A stretch of 64,000 nt of DNA from Costus lasius (Eukaryota > Streptophyta > Magnoliopsida > Zingiberales > Costaceae). The position numbers and the translations under genes were made by a program. The stretch's first letter is position 1, and every line of letters begins with the position of its first letter. The notes below the pieces were generated by a model that was given only the letters and a program-made list of their open reading frames with translations, was not told the DNA's origin and searched no databases. The DNA lies in contig CM050447.1 of the NCBI GenBank assembly GCA_027563935.2, positions 13,050,501-13,114,500 on the forward strand, in the 5' to 3' direction. Of this stretch, positions 25,201-36,348 are shown piece by piece.

Positions 25201-28200
25201 TTTACCTATCACAGAAAAGAAATAGCGTATCTTTCATCGAGTGCCAACGTTCCAGGAAGACATTGAGAACGATGCTTGAACATGATCTATTTTCAGTTAG
25301 ACTTGAAGCTACTGTTATTGTTTCGACAAGAAATAGTTTCATGTATAGTGAGGCACAAACCAACAAAAATATTGACACCTGGTGATCAAACATGAGATGT
25401 AAAAATAATTATATAAAATTTCTCTTTTGATAAATAGAGCAAAATACAAGTATTATCAAGAACATGCCCCAAAAATCCACCCTTCAGGTAGGAAGCGAGC
25501 CAAGATGTTTCCAAATACATGCGCAGCAGAGAAAAGTCCAGTAATCCATCCAAATGCCGTAGATCTCTTGTCAATCTCAACTACATCAGCCTAGTTTAGA
25601 AGAAGATATTGGTGAAAAGCATCAATTGAGATATAACATATTCTTAAAGGAGATATTTGCAATATTTGCTTGCTTAAAACTGTTTCAGCTTAACAGTATG
25701 CCGCGTCATAAGAAATAGTTATACACTGATTATTTCACCATTTTCTTGCTCAAGATAGATCTTGCGAACATATCGTAACTAATATAATAGTTTTACGAAC
25801 ATACTTGCACCAAGTAAAACAACCAACAGAAGATCATAAATGACTTACTGTCCTGATTTTCCCTACATTTAACATAGAACATCTCCTTTTTCTATTTAAT
25901 TCTTTTTTTTTTGTCATTCGCCTTTTATTCTCCCTAGAGGTTTAATAAATCAAGAAGAAACCCTATTAGATCTTGATCAAAATGAAATACATTTAAAGGC
26001 TAAGATAATCAAAACACTATATCTAATAGCATTGCGTATGAAGAATAATTAGGAGAACCTACGAACTGAACCAACTGGTAACTAAATTAGTTTGTAACTA
26101 AACTCAAAATAAACAAGCATCAGTATCCCTGATTAATTCACAGAAGTAGGAAATGATAAAATTGATCATACAGGACAGGTATCAATCTTTGTAAGACAGA
26201 AACCAAAAAATAGTAGGAGAAGCTCTTACTGCATAAGCAACTGATATGCACATTATGCTTCCTTGACTGAAGATATAAGATATTGTGCGAAGTACAAAGT
26301 AGACATAGACAGCTGTCCTCGAATCATCCCAAGCAAGTATGGCTGCAATGGCAACACAAAGTGAACGTGGAGAAATATGAGAGAATCTTTTTTTTAAAAA
26401 AAAGATAGGCTTGATATGTATAGCATTGACTAAATAGGGAAAGAAAACAAGATGCAGCATACATACAAGAACTAAGTTATCTTCGTCACATCACAATATT
26501 GTCATTTACTCTTAATTGAAAGATGTAATGATTACTTCAAATATTGAACTTACTGACAATAAAGTAATTCCTTGATTATCTTGAATGAAGATTATGATCA
26601 CTGTGTTGATTAAAGAAGTGATTTGAAAAGTTATATTAATTAGAACATTACCAGACCATGGTAACCTGTATGAAGAAATTTGGCAATTTTATCGCATGCA
26701 TAATAAATCTAGGAAAGTAATAACTCTCATACCAAAAGGGACTATGGATGTGGAAACTGTAATGAGGAGCAGCGGTTTGCGCCCATATTCATCTGCTAGC
26801 TGACCTAAGATAGGAAGCACCGCCATTTTAAATACTCCTACAACCTACAAAGAGATTAAAGAATTTGAATGTTATGCGAAAAAATGATCAACAATTCAAG
26901 TCATACACGACCATCTGAATGGTATCATAAGTCTATTACAGGAGAAAAGGCAGGAAAACCACAATAAACAAGCAATACTACTTGTTGGAATGACCATCTA
27001 CTACGCCCTAATATAAAGCTAAGAGAGGAATAGTTGCATGTATAAATTAATTCCTTCTGTTCTCTATGTTAAGAATGATAACTGTATTTAACGTTTCTAC
27101 TTGCACTTCTGATGGAGAAAGAAATAAAGTATCATATATGTGTCCTTCTGTTTTGCTTATTAAGACAAGCAAAGATATTGATAAGTTAGACCTCAAGAAG
27201 CATCTTGAAAAATGGACATTACCAAACAATTGATACCACAAAATTTACACGTTAAATAAAAGGACAATAATAAGAACTTGAAAATGCAAGTGATCGTGCA
27301 TAATCAAACACAAGCATCTGCCTTGCTATTGATGATTTTCAAAGTTGAAAAGAAAAAATCAATGACCAATTTCATCCTGTCAAAGTAAGAAAAGGATGCT
27401 ACTAATACTTTTTAATTTTTCAAGAAAAGGTGATGGGCATACAACCATGAACTTAATAGCGTAATCCAACTTGACCAAAATGGAATAACCCTCCCCAAAA
27501 CCAAAATACACTCTTCTCTCTGTTGTAGAGTGCTTGCAGCCATTAAATTATGAATTAGTAAAACATTAAATTGTCGATTAGGTAATTCAATCTCATGAAA
27601 GCGACAAAAACCGGAATGACTTAGCGATGAACTGACAGAGACTATGTTACTATCAGTAAATTATGGAATTAGTAAAACATTAAAATGTTTATTAGGTAAT
27701 TCAATCTCATGAAAGTGATAAAACTCCGAATGACTTAGCGATGGAGTAAGAGAAAATTAGGGTTACTCAGCGAGGCCTTAGTTCCTTTTCTTATGAAGTG
27801 GTCATAGTCTTAGTGCCATCATCAAAAGGTATTGACAAGCTTGAAATTTGACTGCCACCTTATTCGAACCAAACAATTTCAACCACGTAATCAGGTACAT
27901 ATTTCAGTCTGGTCAACTTTTAGAAATCAAACAAATAATACAACAGAAAAAATAAAAAAAATACAGTATTCTAAATATGAGGGTTACTTAATTTTAATAA
28001 ATTAACATTAAATTATTCAGAAACTGCAAGCTCGAATTATGATCGGACATCATTTTCCCCAGTAAGTTGACATTAAGATAGATGAACCCGAGGAAAATTC
28101 AACCAAATGGATTCTTTTCTCATTGCAGAAGCACAAAAATCTAACAAGAAGAAAAACTAGTATTGCAGCTTATCAAAAGAGCACCGAAAAACGAAAATTT

Positions 28201-28471
28201 TATGCAGACAATTGGAAGTATGCTCTGGCACAGTAAAAATTAGAAACCCAATTTGGTAAACTAAGAACCAACGCGCAGAAGAAAATCTCACCGTCTGTTG
28301 GAAGCCGGTGATGTAGATAGCCTCGGAGCAAGACCTCTGTCCCGGGCAGAGGGCTCGCGTGGTGACATCGACCAGAACAGACACCGTCATCTCCTCCGCG
28401 ATCCAGTGGACGAACAACGGCACCAGCAAATGAACCAGCGGTCTCAAAATCCTCACATCGCACACCGCCAT
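22219..28471 (-). CDS. Major facilitator superfamily transporter, HIAT1/MFSD14-like
   Basis: There are fourteen exons: 28292-28471, 26733-26844, 26230-26342, 25468-25590, 25206-25378, 24861-24936, 24634-24720, 23649-23729, 23519-23551, 23315-23368, 23105-23146, 22638-22716, 22439-22509 and 22219-22341. They give 448 aa with all phases closing. Exon 1 carries [17 protein letters not shown]. Residues 74-84, [11 protein letters not shown], are the MFS cytoplasmic loop motif. Many hydrophobic segments follow. The family is plant hippocampus-abundant-transcript-like proteins, relatives of TetA-type carriers; the substrate is unknown. The C-terminal tail has DETRLL, an acidic dileucine of the kind that sorts proteins to vacuolar or endosomal membranes (inference). 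Intron 4 needs a GC-AG donor. A broken partial copy lies at 15200-15822. Confidence 0.88.
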
Positions 28472-28799
28472 TGTCAATCAACACTTTCGCCAATCGTCTT
28501 TCCGATTTATCCTATCTTCTCCCCGAATTCCTTCTCTATAGCACTCCGCTGCTCCAGCAGGGTGAAGCGTCAAAGGGAGGACGGACAAGCAATTTCACGC
28601 TGCCTTACCCGAAGATGGATTTGGCGTATTTGGCGTCCCGGCCTTGCTTGGGGACGGCTGCTGGTTGGTGTTGCCTAAAGACGATATTTTTTTTACATTT
28701 TTCATGTAAACAAAAACCGGCTGAAGCAACCGTGATGGAGCACGGCTGACATGTTCTCTCGTGTAGCTGACGTGGAAGGATGATCTGTCATCAAGCTTT

Positions 28800-29115
28800 G
28801 TGAAGCGTAGTACACCCCGAGATTTTTCAGGGTTGACTCTGCCCGGCCTGAGTGCGTTGCCCAGTGCCCACTAGCCGAGGGAGACGCAAGTCACACGCGA
28901 ACCCGTGGAGCCGGTGCGCCCAGCGCGCGGCGGGTCCCGCGCGAGCATGCCCGCCCGTGGCGCGGGTTGCTGATAGGCTCTCATTCAACGGCAGCGATGG
29001 CTCCGATAGGCCGGCAGGTGGGCGCAGCCGCAGCTCGCTCGTGGAGCGACATCCACGATGGCGACTTGGAACGTCCACGTGGAGCACTTTCATTCGCTCC
29101 TGCTCTCTAGATAGA
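28800..29115. other. GC-rich, CpG-rich island upstream of the MFS gene
   Basis: This short GC-rich block in AT-rich surroundings starts about 330 bp upstream of the MFS start codon. ORFs exist on both strands but neither resembles a known protein. It may be a promoter-associated island or an LTR scrap. Confidence 0.35.
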
Positions 29116-29263
29116 TGCCACCGCCGCCGCCACACGAAATTTGGGAATGTGATCTTGAATTGGCGCCAATCTTGATGCAAAGAGATTTTCTAGGCAGGAA
29201 TTTGCTTAGAAACTTTAAGAAAATTCTAAATAAATTATAAAAAAATAATTTTTTATAGATAAA

Positions 29264-29515
29264 TTATATTCACATAATCTACATACTTTAAGCTATTCGA
29301 TGGTACTAATATTATCATAGATAGTACTAATATTATCATAGATAGATTTATGCATAATGAAAAATTAATAATAATATTATCATGAAAAAAACATATTATA
29401 GTGATGGAAAACTTTTCTATGATAATAAAATATTAATTTATCATCATAGATAAGTCTATGATGAATAATATTAATACTGTTGATAATTTAGAGTGTGTAG
29501 ATTATGTGAATATAA
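29264..29515. mobile_element. MITE-like inverted-repeat element
   Basis: The ends are inverted copies built on TTATATTCACATAATCTACA, with ATCATAGATAG-type subrepeats inside both arms. The element is about 252 bp with no coding sequence. The target duplication could not be defined. Confidence 0.65.
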
Positions 29516-30616
29516 TAACTCTTGAGTGTTTTTTTTTTGTGCATTTTTATTATTCAACATTGAAAGCCAATATAAATATGCTCCCTATCACCATTAAAAT
29601 ACTGTTGAGATAGAAGACTAGTGTAAACATACTTGCATGTACTACACTAAGTCGAGCAATGCCATACTAATTTAGTTTTTAGTTCTTTCTTTAAACTTTT
29701 TAAAATTATTACAATTGTACGTTCTTGAATCATAATTCTATTTTTTTGGTAAAGGGTTGGAATACAAGTTAATCAATGCGATGCATGTAAGCCTGGCAAT
29801 TCGGATTAGTGGGTTATAAATAAGTCATGTCAGTTGTGATTGGGTTAACCCGACATGATCCAAATTACTCATTTATTAACTCAATCTGCTTGATCCGACA
29901 TGATCTAATTATAAATTTATATTTTATATTTTATTTAAATGAAATAATTTTTTTAGTGGACAATGTGGGGTCGGGCACCCGCGAACGAGGTGCAGAATTT
30001 AGATCAGAATGCAGTAACCAGAACTAGTGGGAAAGAATTTAAAAAGAATGGCAAAAGTATAAACATGCACGAAAATAAACAAAATACTCCATGTGGATTG
30101 AATATAGATCAAACCTTCCTCAGATCTTGAACCATGCAAAACTTAATAATTTAATTAACTTTTATTAAAAAAAAATCACTACCATGTGATTACCAAGCGA
30201 TGCAATCCGTGATCTCTCTATATTGATGTAGGCAGTAGAGATGCCATAGCCCATGGGTAGGGGTGCTTCTCAAGTCTCATGCCAAATAAGGAGGCCAATG
30301 GTGATTCCATGTATCGAGGACACGTGCAAAGGGCATACAATTAATTTCAAGCTACGAGGAATAAGTCAATACTAGATTAAAGCTACCGCACCAAAAGCAC
30401 ATTTAAACTTAAGAATACTAACAAGAGCAATTTTGCATTAATATAATTTAAGATATATGGAGAATCGGAGTTTGTTTCACTGTCATGTTAATAACCGGCT
30501 AATATGCAAGAGCCCTTCATTGCAGAGAGTTCACTTCTCTGAGCACATCCAGATGCATGAATAAGAACGCAGAGCCTTTTCACAATGCCATTGTTATGGG
30601 TTAATTAATAGTCTTA

Positions 30617-30759
30617 GGGCTGTTTGGTGGCATTTTCCAAAAAGCGAAAAGCACTAGATTTTTTTAGCTTATGAAGAGAGTAATTTTTGTATGGGCAAAC
30701 AGCTGATCAGAAAGTAGTCAACGTGGACAACGCCCCAGACAACGATGCCAAACGGAGCT
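30617..30759. mobile_element. Tourist-like MITE, target duplication TTA
   Basis: The left end GGGCTGTTTGGTGGCATT pairs imperfectly with the right end, which reads AGCTCCGTTTGGCATC inverted. TTA flanks both sides (30614-30616 and 30760-30762). Size is 143 bp. Confidence 0.55.
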
Positions 30760-31094
30760 TTAGGCCTATTTGGCCGTGCAGTGTGAGATAGTGCGGCCTT
30801 GCATTGCATCAAACACAAATTTTGAATTTTTTTTTTTTTTGCCGGAATTAGGGATGGTAATAGGATGGATAAGAGGGGTTTTTTTTTTTTTTTTTATCAA
30901 ACTCGATTCGCCCCTCTCACTCTTAAACCCATCTCTAATCTCGATCTTAAATTTGATAGGTTAAAAAATTATATCTTATACTCAACTGATCCCGTCGAGG
31001 AGTTAGATCCCCATGGGGAAACTTGACTCTGGTAAAAAAAAATTAATTAAAAAAATAATTTCTTTTAGTCCTAATATATATAATGCAAACTAAG

Positions 31095-32443
31095 TGTTAG
31101 GCCCTGTGCTCCCCGGTTCAGCCCAGAGGGGGAGGCCCAAGCCTAGGCCCGGACCCAGGCCCAAGCAGAGGCAGAAGTTCGAATTTCCTTACAACACAGC
31201 AAAACGGCGTCTTCGCGAGCGAAGCGGACGCGGCTTCGTCTCCGCGAAGCTCGGTTGCGTCTTCAGCAGACGACGCGGATGCGAACGGATGACTTCGAGT
31301 CCTCTGCTCCACATCACTTGGACGCGACACGATCGAAACGAAGGAAACGGAAGATCTCCGCGAGAACCGGACGAGGAGCGAAAACAACAGGCTCCAGAGG
31401 CAAGGCGACGGGGTCGCCGGCGACAAAGTCGGACGCGGGCGAAATCTTCGGCAAGAGCGTGCGACGCAGCGAGCGACGAAGGCGGCTTGTTTTATAAAGG
31501 GGGATCTTCGGCACTCGGACGAAAAAGGGGCTGGAAGTTACGAGCGAAAGAGGAGAGTCGTGAGTGAGGCATCGAGCAGAGAGAAGCGAGCGTGTAACGG
31601 CGGCGACTCTCGCCACCGACGTGAGGAACTGAGACGAGAGGTGAGAGTTTAGGGTTTTTGTAACCTTCTAACGTGAATAAGAGGTGAAATTTCCCTATCT
31701 CCCCGGTGTTCTCTGCTTTCGTGTTTTCCGGCGAGTTCCTCTGCTCCGGTGCGAGTTCGGCGTTCTTCGGTGTACGGCGGCGACGAACCTCGGCAGCAGG
31801 CGGCTGCTAGGTCGTCGACGATCGGCGACGAGGCGAGACACAGGCGGCGTCTTCCCCTTGTCGTAAATCTTCTCCGGCGACGGTAACGAACGTGAACGCG
31901 GCGAACGTTCGCCCGGCGAGACGAAGACGATGACGAAGCGAACGAGCGGCGTTCGGTTCGAGGCGAGTTGGAGGCTGACGCAAGCGGACGTCAGTAGGAA
32001 GAAGTCAAAATTGGCGGCGCGAATTCGAAATCGAAATCGATTTCGCGTGCCGACGTCAGCGTGACGTCATCTGGAGAACGAGTTCGTGGCGACGGAATTA
32101 ATCGGTGGCTGACGTCAGCGTGACGTCATCAAGGGCGATTCGGCGGCGATTTTCAACAGTGAATTCGATTTAATTTGGTATTTGATTTTGACTTCGGTCA
32201 AAATCCAGATTGAGGTATAATTTGGGGTTTTCAATTCTGTTTCGGATTTCTCAAATTAGGGTTAGGGTTTCTTTTGAGAGACTTGTAATTTGGGAAGAAA
32301 AATTGAGCGGGAACTAGGGTTTCGAATTTGGGGACGAGATTCGGTCCGGAAACCCTAGCGCAGTTACGTTCCGGTGTTCCGCCGGACGGCTCTGAGACAA
32401 CAGATAAGCGTTATTTTTAGGCCGATCCGACCGGGGCGTGACA
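31095..32443 (+). mobile_element. Solo LTR, 1349 bp, target duplication CTAAG
   Basis: It starts TGTTAGGCCC and ends GGGGCGTGACA, flanked by perfect CTAAG at 31090-31094 and 32444-32448. Its 3' half matches the solo LTR at 11367-12455 in word order (GCAGGCGGC, ATCTTCTCCGGCG, TGACGTCATC, GGGGCGTGACA). It is nested in the hAT-type element. Confidence 0.88.
32057..32128. promoter_or_regulatory. Two tandem TGACGTCA-type motif pairs in solo LTR
   Basis: TGACGTCAGCGTGACGTCA begins at 32110, with TGACG cores 11 bp apart. A near-identical pair, starting CGACGTCAGCG, lies about 60 bp earlier. These are candidate TGA-bZIP (as-1-like) binding sites, which in other plant LTRs and promoters give stress-induced transcription. 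Confidence 0.5.
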
Positions 32444-32479
32444 CTAAGAATGAGTCATGTAAGAGTAAAAAACTTAGAT

Positions 32480-32510
<31 letters not shown>

Positions 32511-33737
32511 AAGATAATTCTTAAAATTATATTTTAAATTAAATTCGAGTTCAAGGTAGGTTCCAAAATACCTAAACTCAATTTTGCCCTTTTTAATGAA
32601 AAGTCAGGTTTTATTCGAACTCGCTCCGAAACTGATAACTAATCTGTTCTCCTCATCAACTAGGGATTGAGTCAAGCTGGGTTTGAACGGATTTGGGTTT
32701 CTTTCCCAATCCTAGCCGGAATGCAATGCACTATGCACAATTAAAAAAAAAAGGACTTTAACGGCGAGTTACTTCTAGCATGAAAAAAAATTGCACGTGA
32801 GGAGAGAGAAGAGAAATTCAAAGTCCACAAGAGATAGAGTGAGAAGTTAATATTATATAAATTTTTTAAAAAAATAATATGGAAAGAGAGAGATATAGCG
32901 GTGTGAGAAGTTAGTATTATATAAAAATTTAATAGAGAAAGGACGAGAGGTAATTCATTTTAATAAAAATTTAACATTATTATGATACAAAAATAAAAAT
33001 ATTCAATAATTAATAATTAATATAAATTAATTAAAATTTATACTAATTTCTTTATATATATATATATATAATGTTATTAATATAAAAATTAATTTTATAT
33101 GAAACTTTATTCTTAAAATAAACCGTAATTTATCAAAGACCTCCAAAATAGCTGTACACAACTCCATAGCACTTCCAAAGAGAACCTTACGGCAACTACA
33201 TCCCAAAACACTAATCTTGACAAGAACCCTGGAACTACAAGTCTACACTTGCTTGGTTCAATAGGGCACAATTTAATTGCAGCTTACGAAAAATAACGGC
33301 AAAGTCAAATGCTAAAAGTAGAGTAGCTACAATTTAACGCCGTGACCGCCACATGAAAGGCTATTGCCAGCGCAAGGAACGACTGCAATGATTTATGGGA
33401 GGGACGACGAAGTCATGCATGCACGGGATGCAAATTAATTATGGAGAGCATTCTGCTGCCCTGCCCACTATTGCCATCTATTTCTGCTTTAGAGCCAATT
33501 GCGCATTGGTTTTAGGATCTTGTCCACGTGTTCCAAGGGCTCAATTTAATAGGGTAAGATTTGTCCCCATACTTATCGAGCTTTATATTACATTATGCAT
33601 GCTGTATGACACAAGCTGGGAACTGTACTCTTCATGCAAGACAAACTAGCGAGATTACAAATATACTACCCTTCCTTACCTGTTGGCTAATTAACTGAGC
33701 TGATTCAGTGATATAGATGCCATCCATAGAGGGAGCA

Positions 33738-33962
33738 CTAATTTGGTGTCTTCGTGTTCTGGGGTGTGGCACAAGTGTTGACGACCAGGACGGAGTTGGT
33801 ACTGTTGGGATTATTGGCGTTAGATTTGGCCAACTTTTGTTTGAGTTGAGACAGAAGGGCTTGGTTCTCCTGGTTCAGGAGCTGCGCTTTCTTCCTCAGC
33901 ATCTCATTCTCTTTCATGATGTAACAATTGTGCCAAAACAGCTTAGCGTTGAGCTTCTCCAT
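33738..33962 (-). CDS. ZPR3: LITTLE ZIPPER microprotein (ZPR3/ZPR4 type)
   Basis: This single-exon 74-aa protein starts at the first ATG in frame (33962); upstream codons in the same frame have no ATG. The core MEKLNAKLFWHNCYIMKENE, then LRKKAQLLNQENQALLSQLK, is a leucine zipper matching plant ZPR3/ZPR4. Those microproteins pair with the zipper of HD-ZIP III factors and block their DNA binding, limiting shoot meristem and leaf adaxial programmes. The C-terminal tail is Asn/Thr-rich. A TATA box lies at 34153-34159. The 5' UTR may be spliced, since a TGCAG acceptor-like site lies just upstream of the ATG. ZPR3 and ZPR4 cannot be told apart here. Confidence 0.88.
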   Translation of the reverse strand: MEKLNAKLFWHNCYIMKENEMLRKKAQLLNQENQALLSQLKQKLAKSNANNPNSTNSVLVVNTCATPQNTKTPN

Positions 33963-34152
33963 CACTCTGCAGACCGGAGGAGGACACGAACACACTCTGC
34001 AAACAGAACAATCTAGCAATAGGAGCAGCTCGATAAACCTTACGTAAAGCCTCTACAGACTGTTGGGATGGGGATGCATAGCTTTAGCTTTCTATCTGTC
34101 TTTTTTTTTTTTCACTCGGTGGACTTGAAACAGACGGAGATGGAGATGAGCA

Positions 34153-34159
34153 TTTTATA
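34153..34159 (-). promoter_or_regulatory. TATA box of the ZPR gene
   Basis: The minus strand reads TATAAAA, 191 bp upstream of the ZPR start codon. This predicts a leader of about 160 nt. Confidence 0.5.
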
Positions 34160-35178
34160 TTGGGCAAAAAGGAGTAAGGAGGAGATCAAATGATGGCGAG
34201 GCATTAATGTAGTACGCAATCTAATGATGATAATGGGCTGGGTCAGCTAAGCCCCGAAGATTAAAAGACTCGCAATGATGGGCTCGCTGCGTGAGGGCCC
34301 ACCATCGATGCCCTTTTGTTTTTTCCCATTATTACTTTCCCGACTCCTTTTGCCACATTCATTGCCAATAACCCGTACCTTGTCGATCTGATGTTTTTTA
34401 CCATCTAACTCATGGTTTATTTCGTGCAACTTGTGTGCAAATATCAACTAGGATATTATTTGAGTTTACGACTAATTATATATCTATATCACGCGCCGAG
34501 GATTAATAAAATGAGATTTAAGGGTATGTTCTGGAGAATGAAATTCACGATGAATTCCGTTCTACATAATATAACCTTAAGTATCCTACCAATAGATCTT
34601 ATTTATAGAAAAATATTACTCACCTCTCATTGGGTCTCGGATGCAGTCAGGGCATAATAAGTCATAATTACAAAGATATGGTTATAAGAGTATGAGCAAA
34701 GAGACAATAGATCTTATTTATAGAAAAAAGTATATTCCTCCCCAACGATAAGAGGAAAAAGTTGCTCATCATTTTATTCCCATTGCAAAAAGTTGAAAAC
34801 TAAACACAACTAAGACGAACTCGAGCATTGATCGATAGTTATTCTTCATTCAACTTGTAAGGGATAAGCGTAGATATGCTATATTCAAGATGCCGTCTCA
34901 TGAACCCACTGCATTAGTGCTGGATGGGTATGGTAACGAGTCGGTGCAAGGATAGATAGTGTCAAATTCAATCCTAATCCTCACTCTCAAATTCTATACC
35001 CGATCCCGCAGCGATGATAAGTGGTGTGAGGGTGAGCACCGACCCAGCGAGCAATGCAAAGCGAGGGGAGGGAGAGGAGATGAGGAGGGCAAACAACAAG
35101 GGGAGCGGGAACAAAAAGGGGGAGCGGCAAGGAGTGGGGAGGGAGAGGGGGAGTGAAGAGCAGGGACGAAAAGGGGGA
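34160..35178. other. Intergenic region, no gene seen
   Basis: This is the ZPR upstream region and further AT-rich DNA. At 34990-35178 there is a purine-rich GGGAG-type tract that gives chance ORFs on both strands. Confidence 0.4.
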
Positions 35179-35186
35179 AGTGAAGG

Positions 35187-35835
35187 TAGGGTTGAGCATT
35201 CGGTAAAAATCGAAAAACCAAAAATCGATTTATCGAAAATCGATTTACCGAAACCGAAAAACCTATTACCGAAATCGATACCGAAATTGGTATTTATCAA
35301 TCGGTAAATTACCGAATTACCGATCGGTAAATCGGTAAATTACCAATTTTACCGATTAAAAAATATTAAAATATTATATAATTAATCTATTAAAAAAATT
35401 ATTAAAATATTAAAATATTACCTAATTAAAATATTACCGATTGGTAAAAACCGATCGGTAAATCGGTAAATTACCGATTTTATCGATTAAAAAATATTAA
35501 AATATTATATAATTAATCTATTAAAAAAATTATTAAAATATTAAAATATTACCTAATTAAAATATTACCGATTGGTAAAAACCGATCGGTAAATCGGTAA
35601 ATTACCGATAAAAAATTAAAGATTAATAAATAAAATTTTATTTTTTATATATTAATATATATATCGGTAAATCGGTAAATTACCGAACCAAAATTTTATT
35701 TACCGAACCGAAAACCGAATTACATAAAAATAAATACCGAACCGAAAACCGAAACTGAAATTACCGAACCGATTTACCGATTTACCGATTTACCGATCGG
35801 TAAATTCGGTAAAAACCGAATTATGCTCACCCCTA
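35187..35835. mobile_element. hAT-type MITE with internal palindromic repeats
   Basis: Termini are TAGGGTTGAGCAT and, inverted, TAGGGGTGAGCAT. The flanks AGTGAAGG (35179-35186) and AGTGAAGA (35836-35843) are an 8-bp target duplication with one mismatch. The body is full of GGTAAATTACCGA-type palindromes. A unit of about 131 bp is tandemly duplicated (starts near 35354 and 35485). Confidence 0.82.
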
Positions 35836-36239
35836 AGTGAAGATGAGGGGTTTGGTAAATGTTTGATGCGGGGCACGGGGCACGGGGCACCATCCATAGT
35901 TGAAGTGATTTTGAGATAAGTGTTTACACTAATCCCAACGCACTCAAAAATTGATTCAACGATGAAATTAGGAGATACTTTAATTATTTTTTTCTAGGCA
36001 AGACGATTCAGATTTAGGGCTAAGTGTCTAAAAACCCTTATTCAATCCCAAATCAATTTAAAATAGTCAATATTTACCTAACCCTCACATGAGATTTAGT
36101 TAACTCAATTTTTTCTCGTCAAAATTGGGTAATATAAGTTTATTTTTACCATCTCTATACAAGCCAAGCCCAAAATAAAAATAAAAAAACCATACTATAG
36201 AGAATATAAGGCATGAACCAACTTCAAAGTGAGGGCAAT

Positions 36240-36240
<1 letters not shown>

Positions 36241-36271
<31 letters not shown>
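36241..36271. repeat. (TA)n microsatellite
   Basis: This is an uninterrupted TA run of about 30 bp. Similar runs occur at 32487-32510, 44106-44139 and 55855-55875 (inside PARP3 intron 2). Confidence 0.9.
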
Positions 36272-36275
<4 letters not shown>

Positions 36276-36348
36276 TTTGATGTATTTGATCCTTTCATGA
36301 ATACTAGACTATTAACAATATAGATTGTCATCTTATTATCGTACATAG

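Larger units (their letters stand above)
30849..32714. mobile_element. hAT-type non-autonomous element with a nested solo LTR
   Basis: A perfect 8-bp duplication GCCGGAAT flanks the element (30841-30848 and 32715-32722). Ends are TAGGGATGG on the left and, inverted, TAGGATTGG on the right, as in hAT-type plant MITEs. The solo LTR at 31095-32443 with its own target duplication sits inside. Removing it leaves roughly 500 bp of MITE with no coding sequence. Confidence 0.8.
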
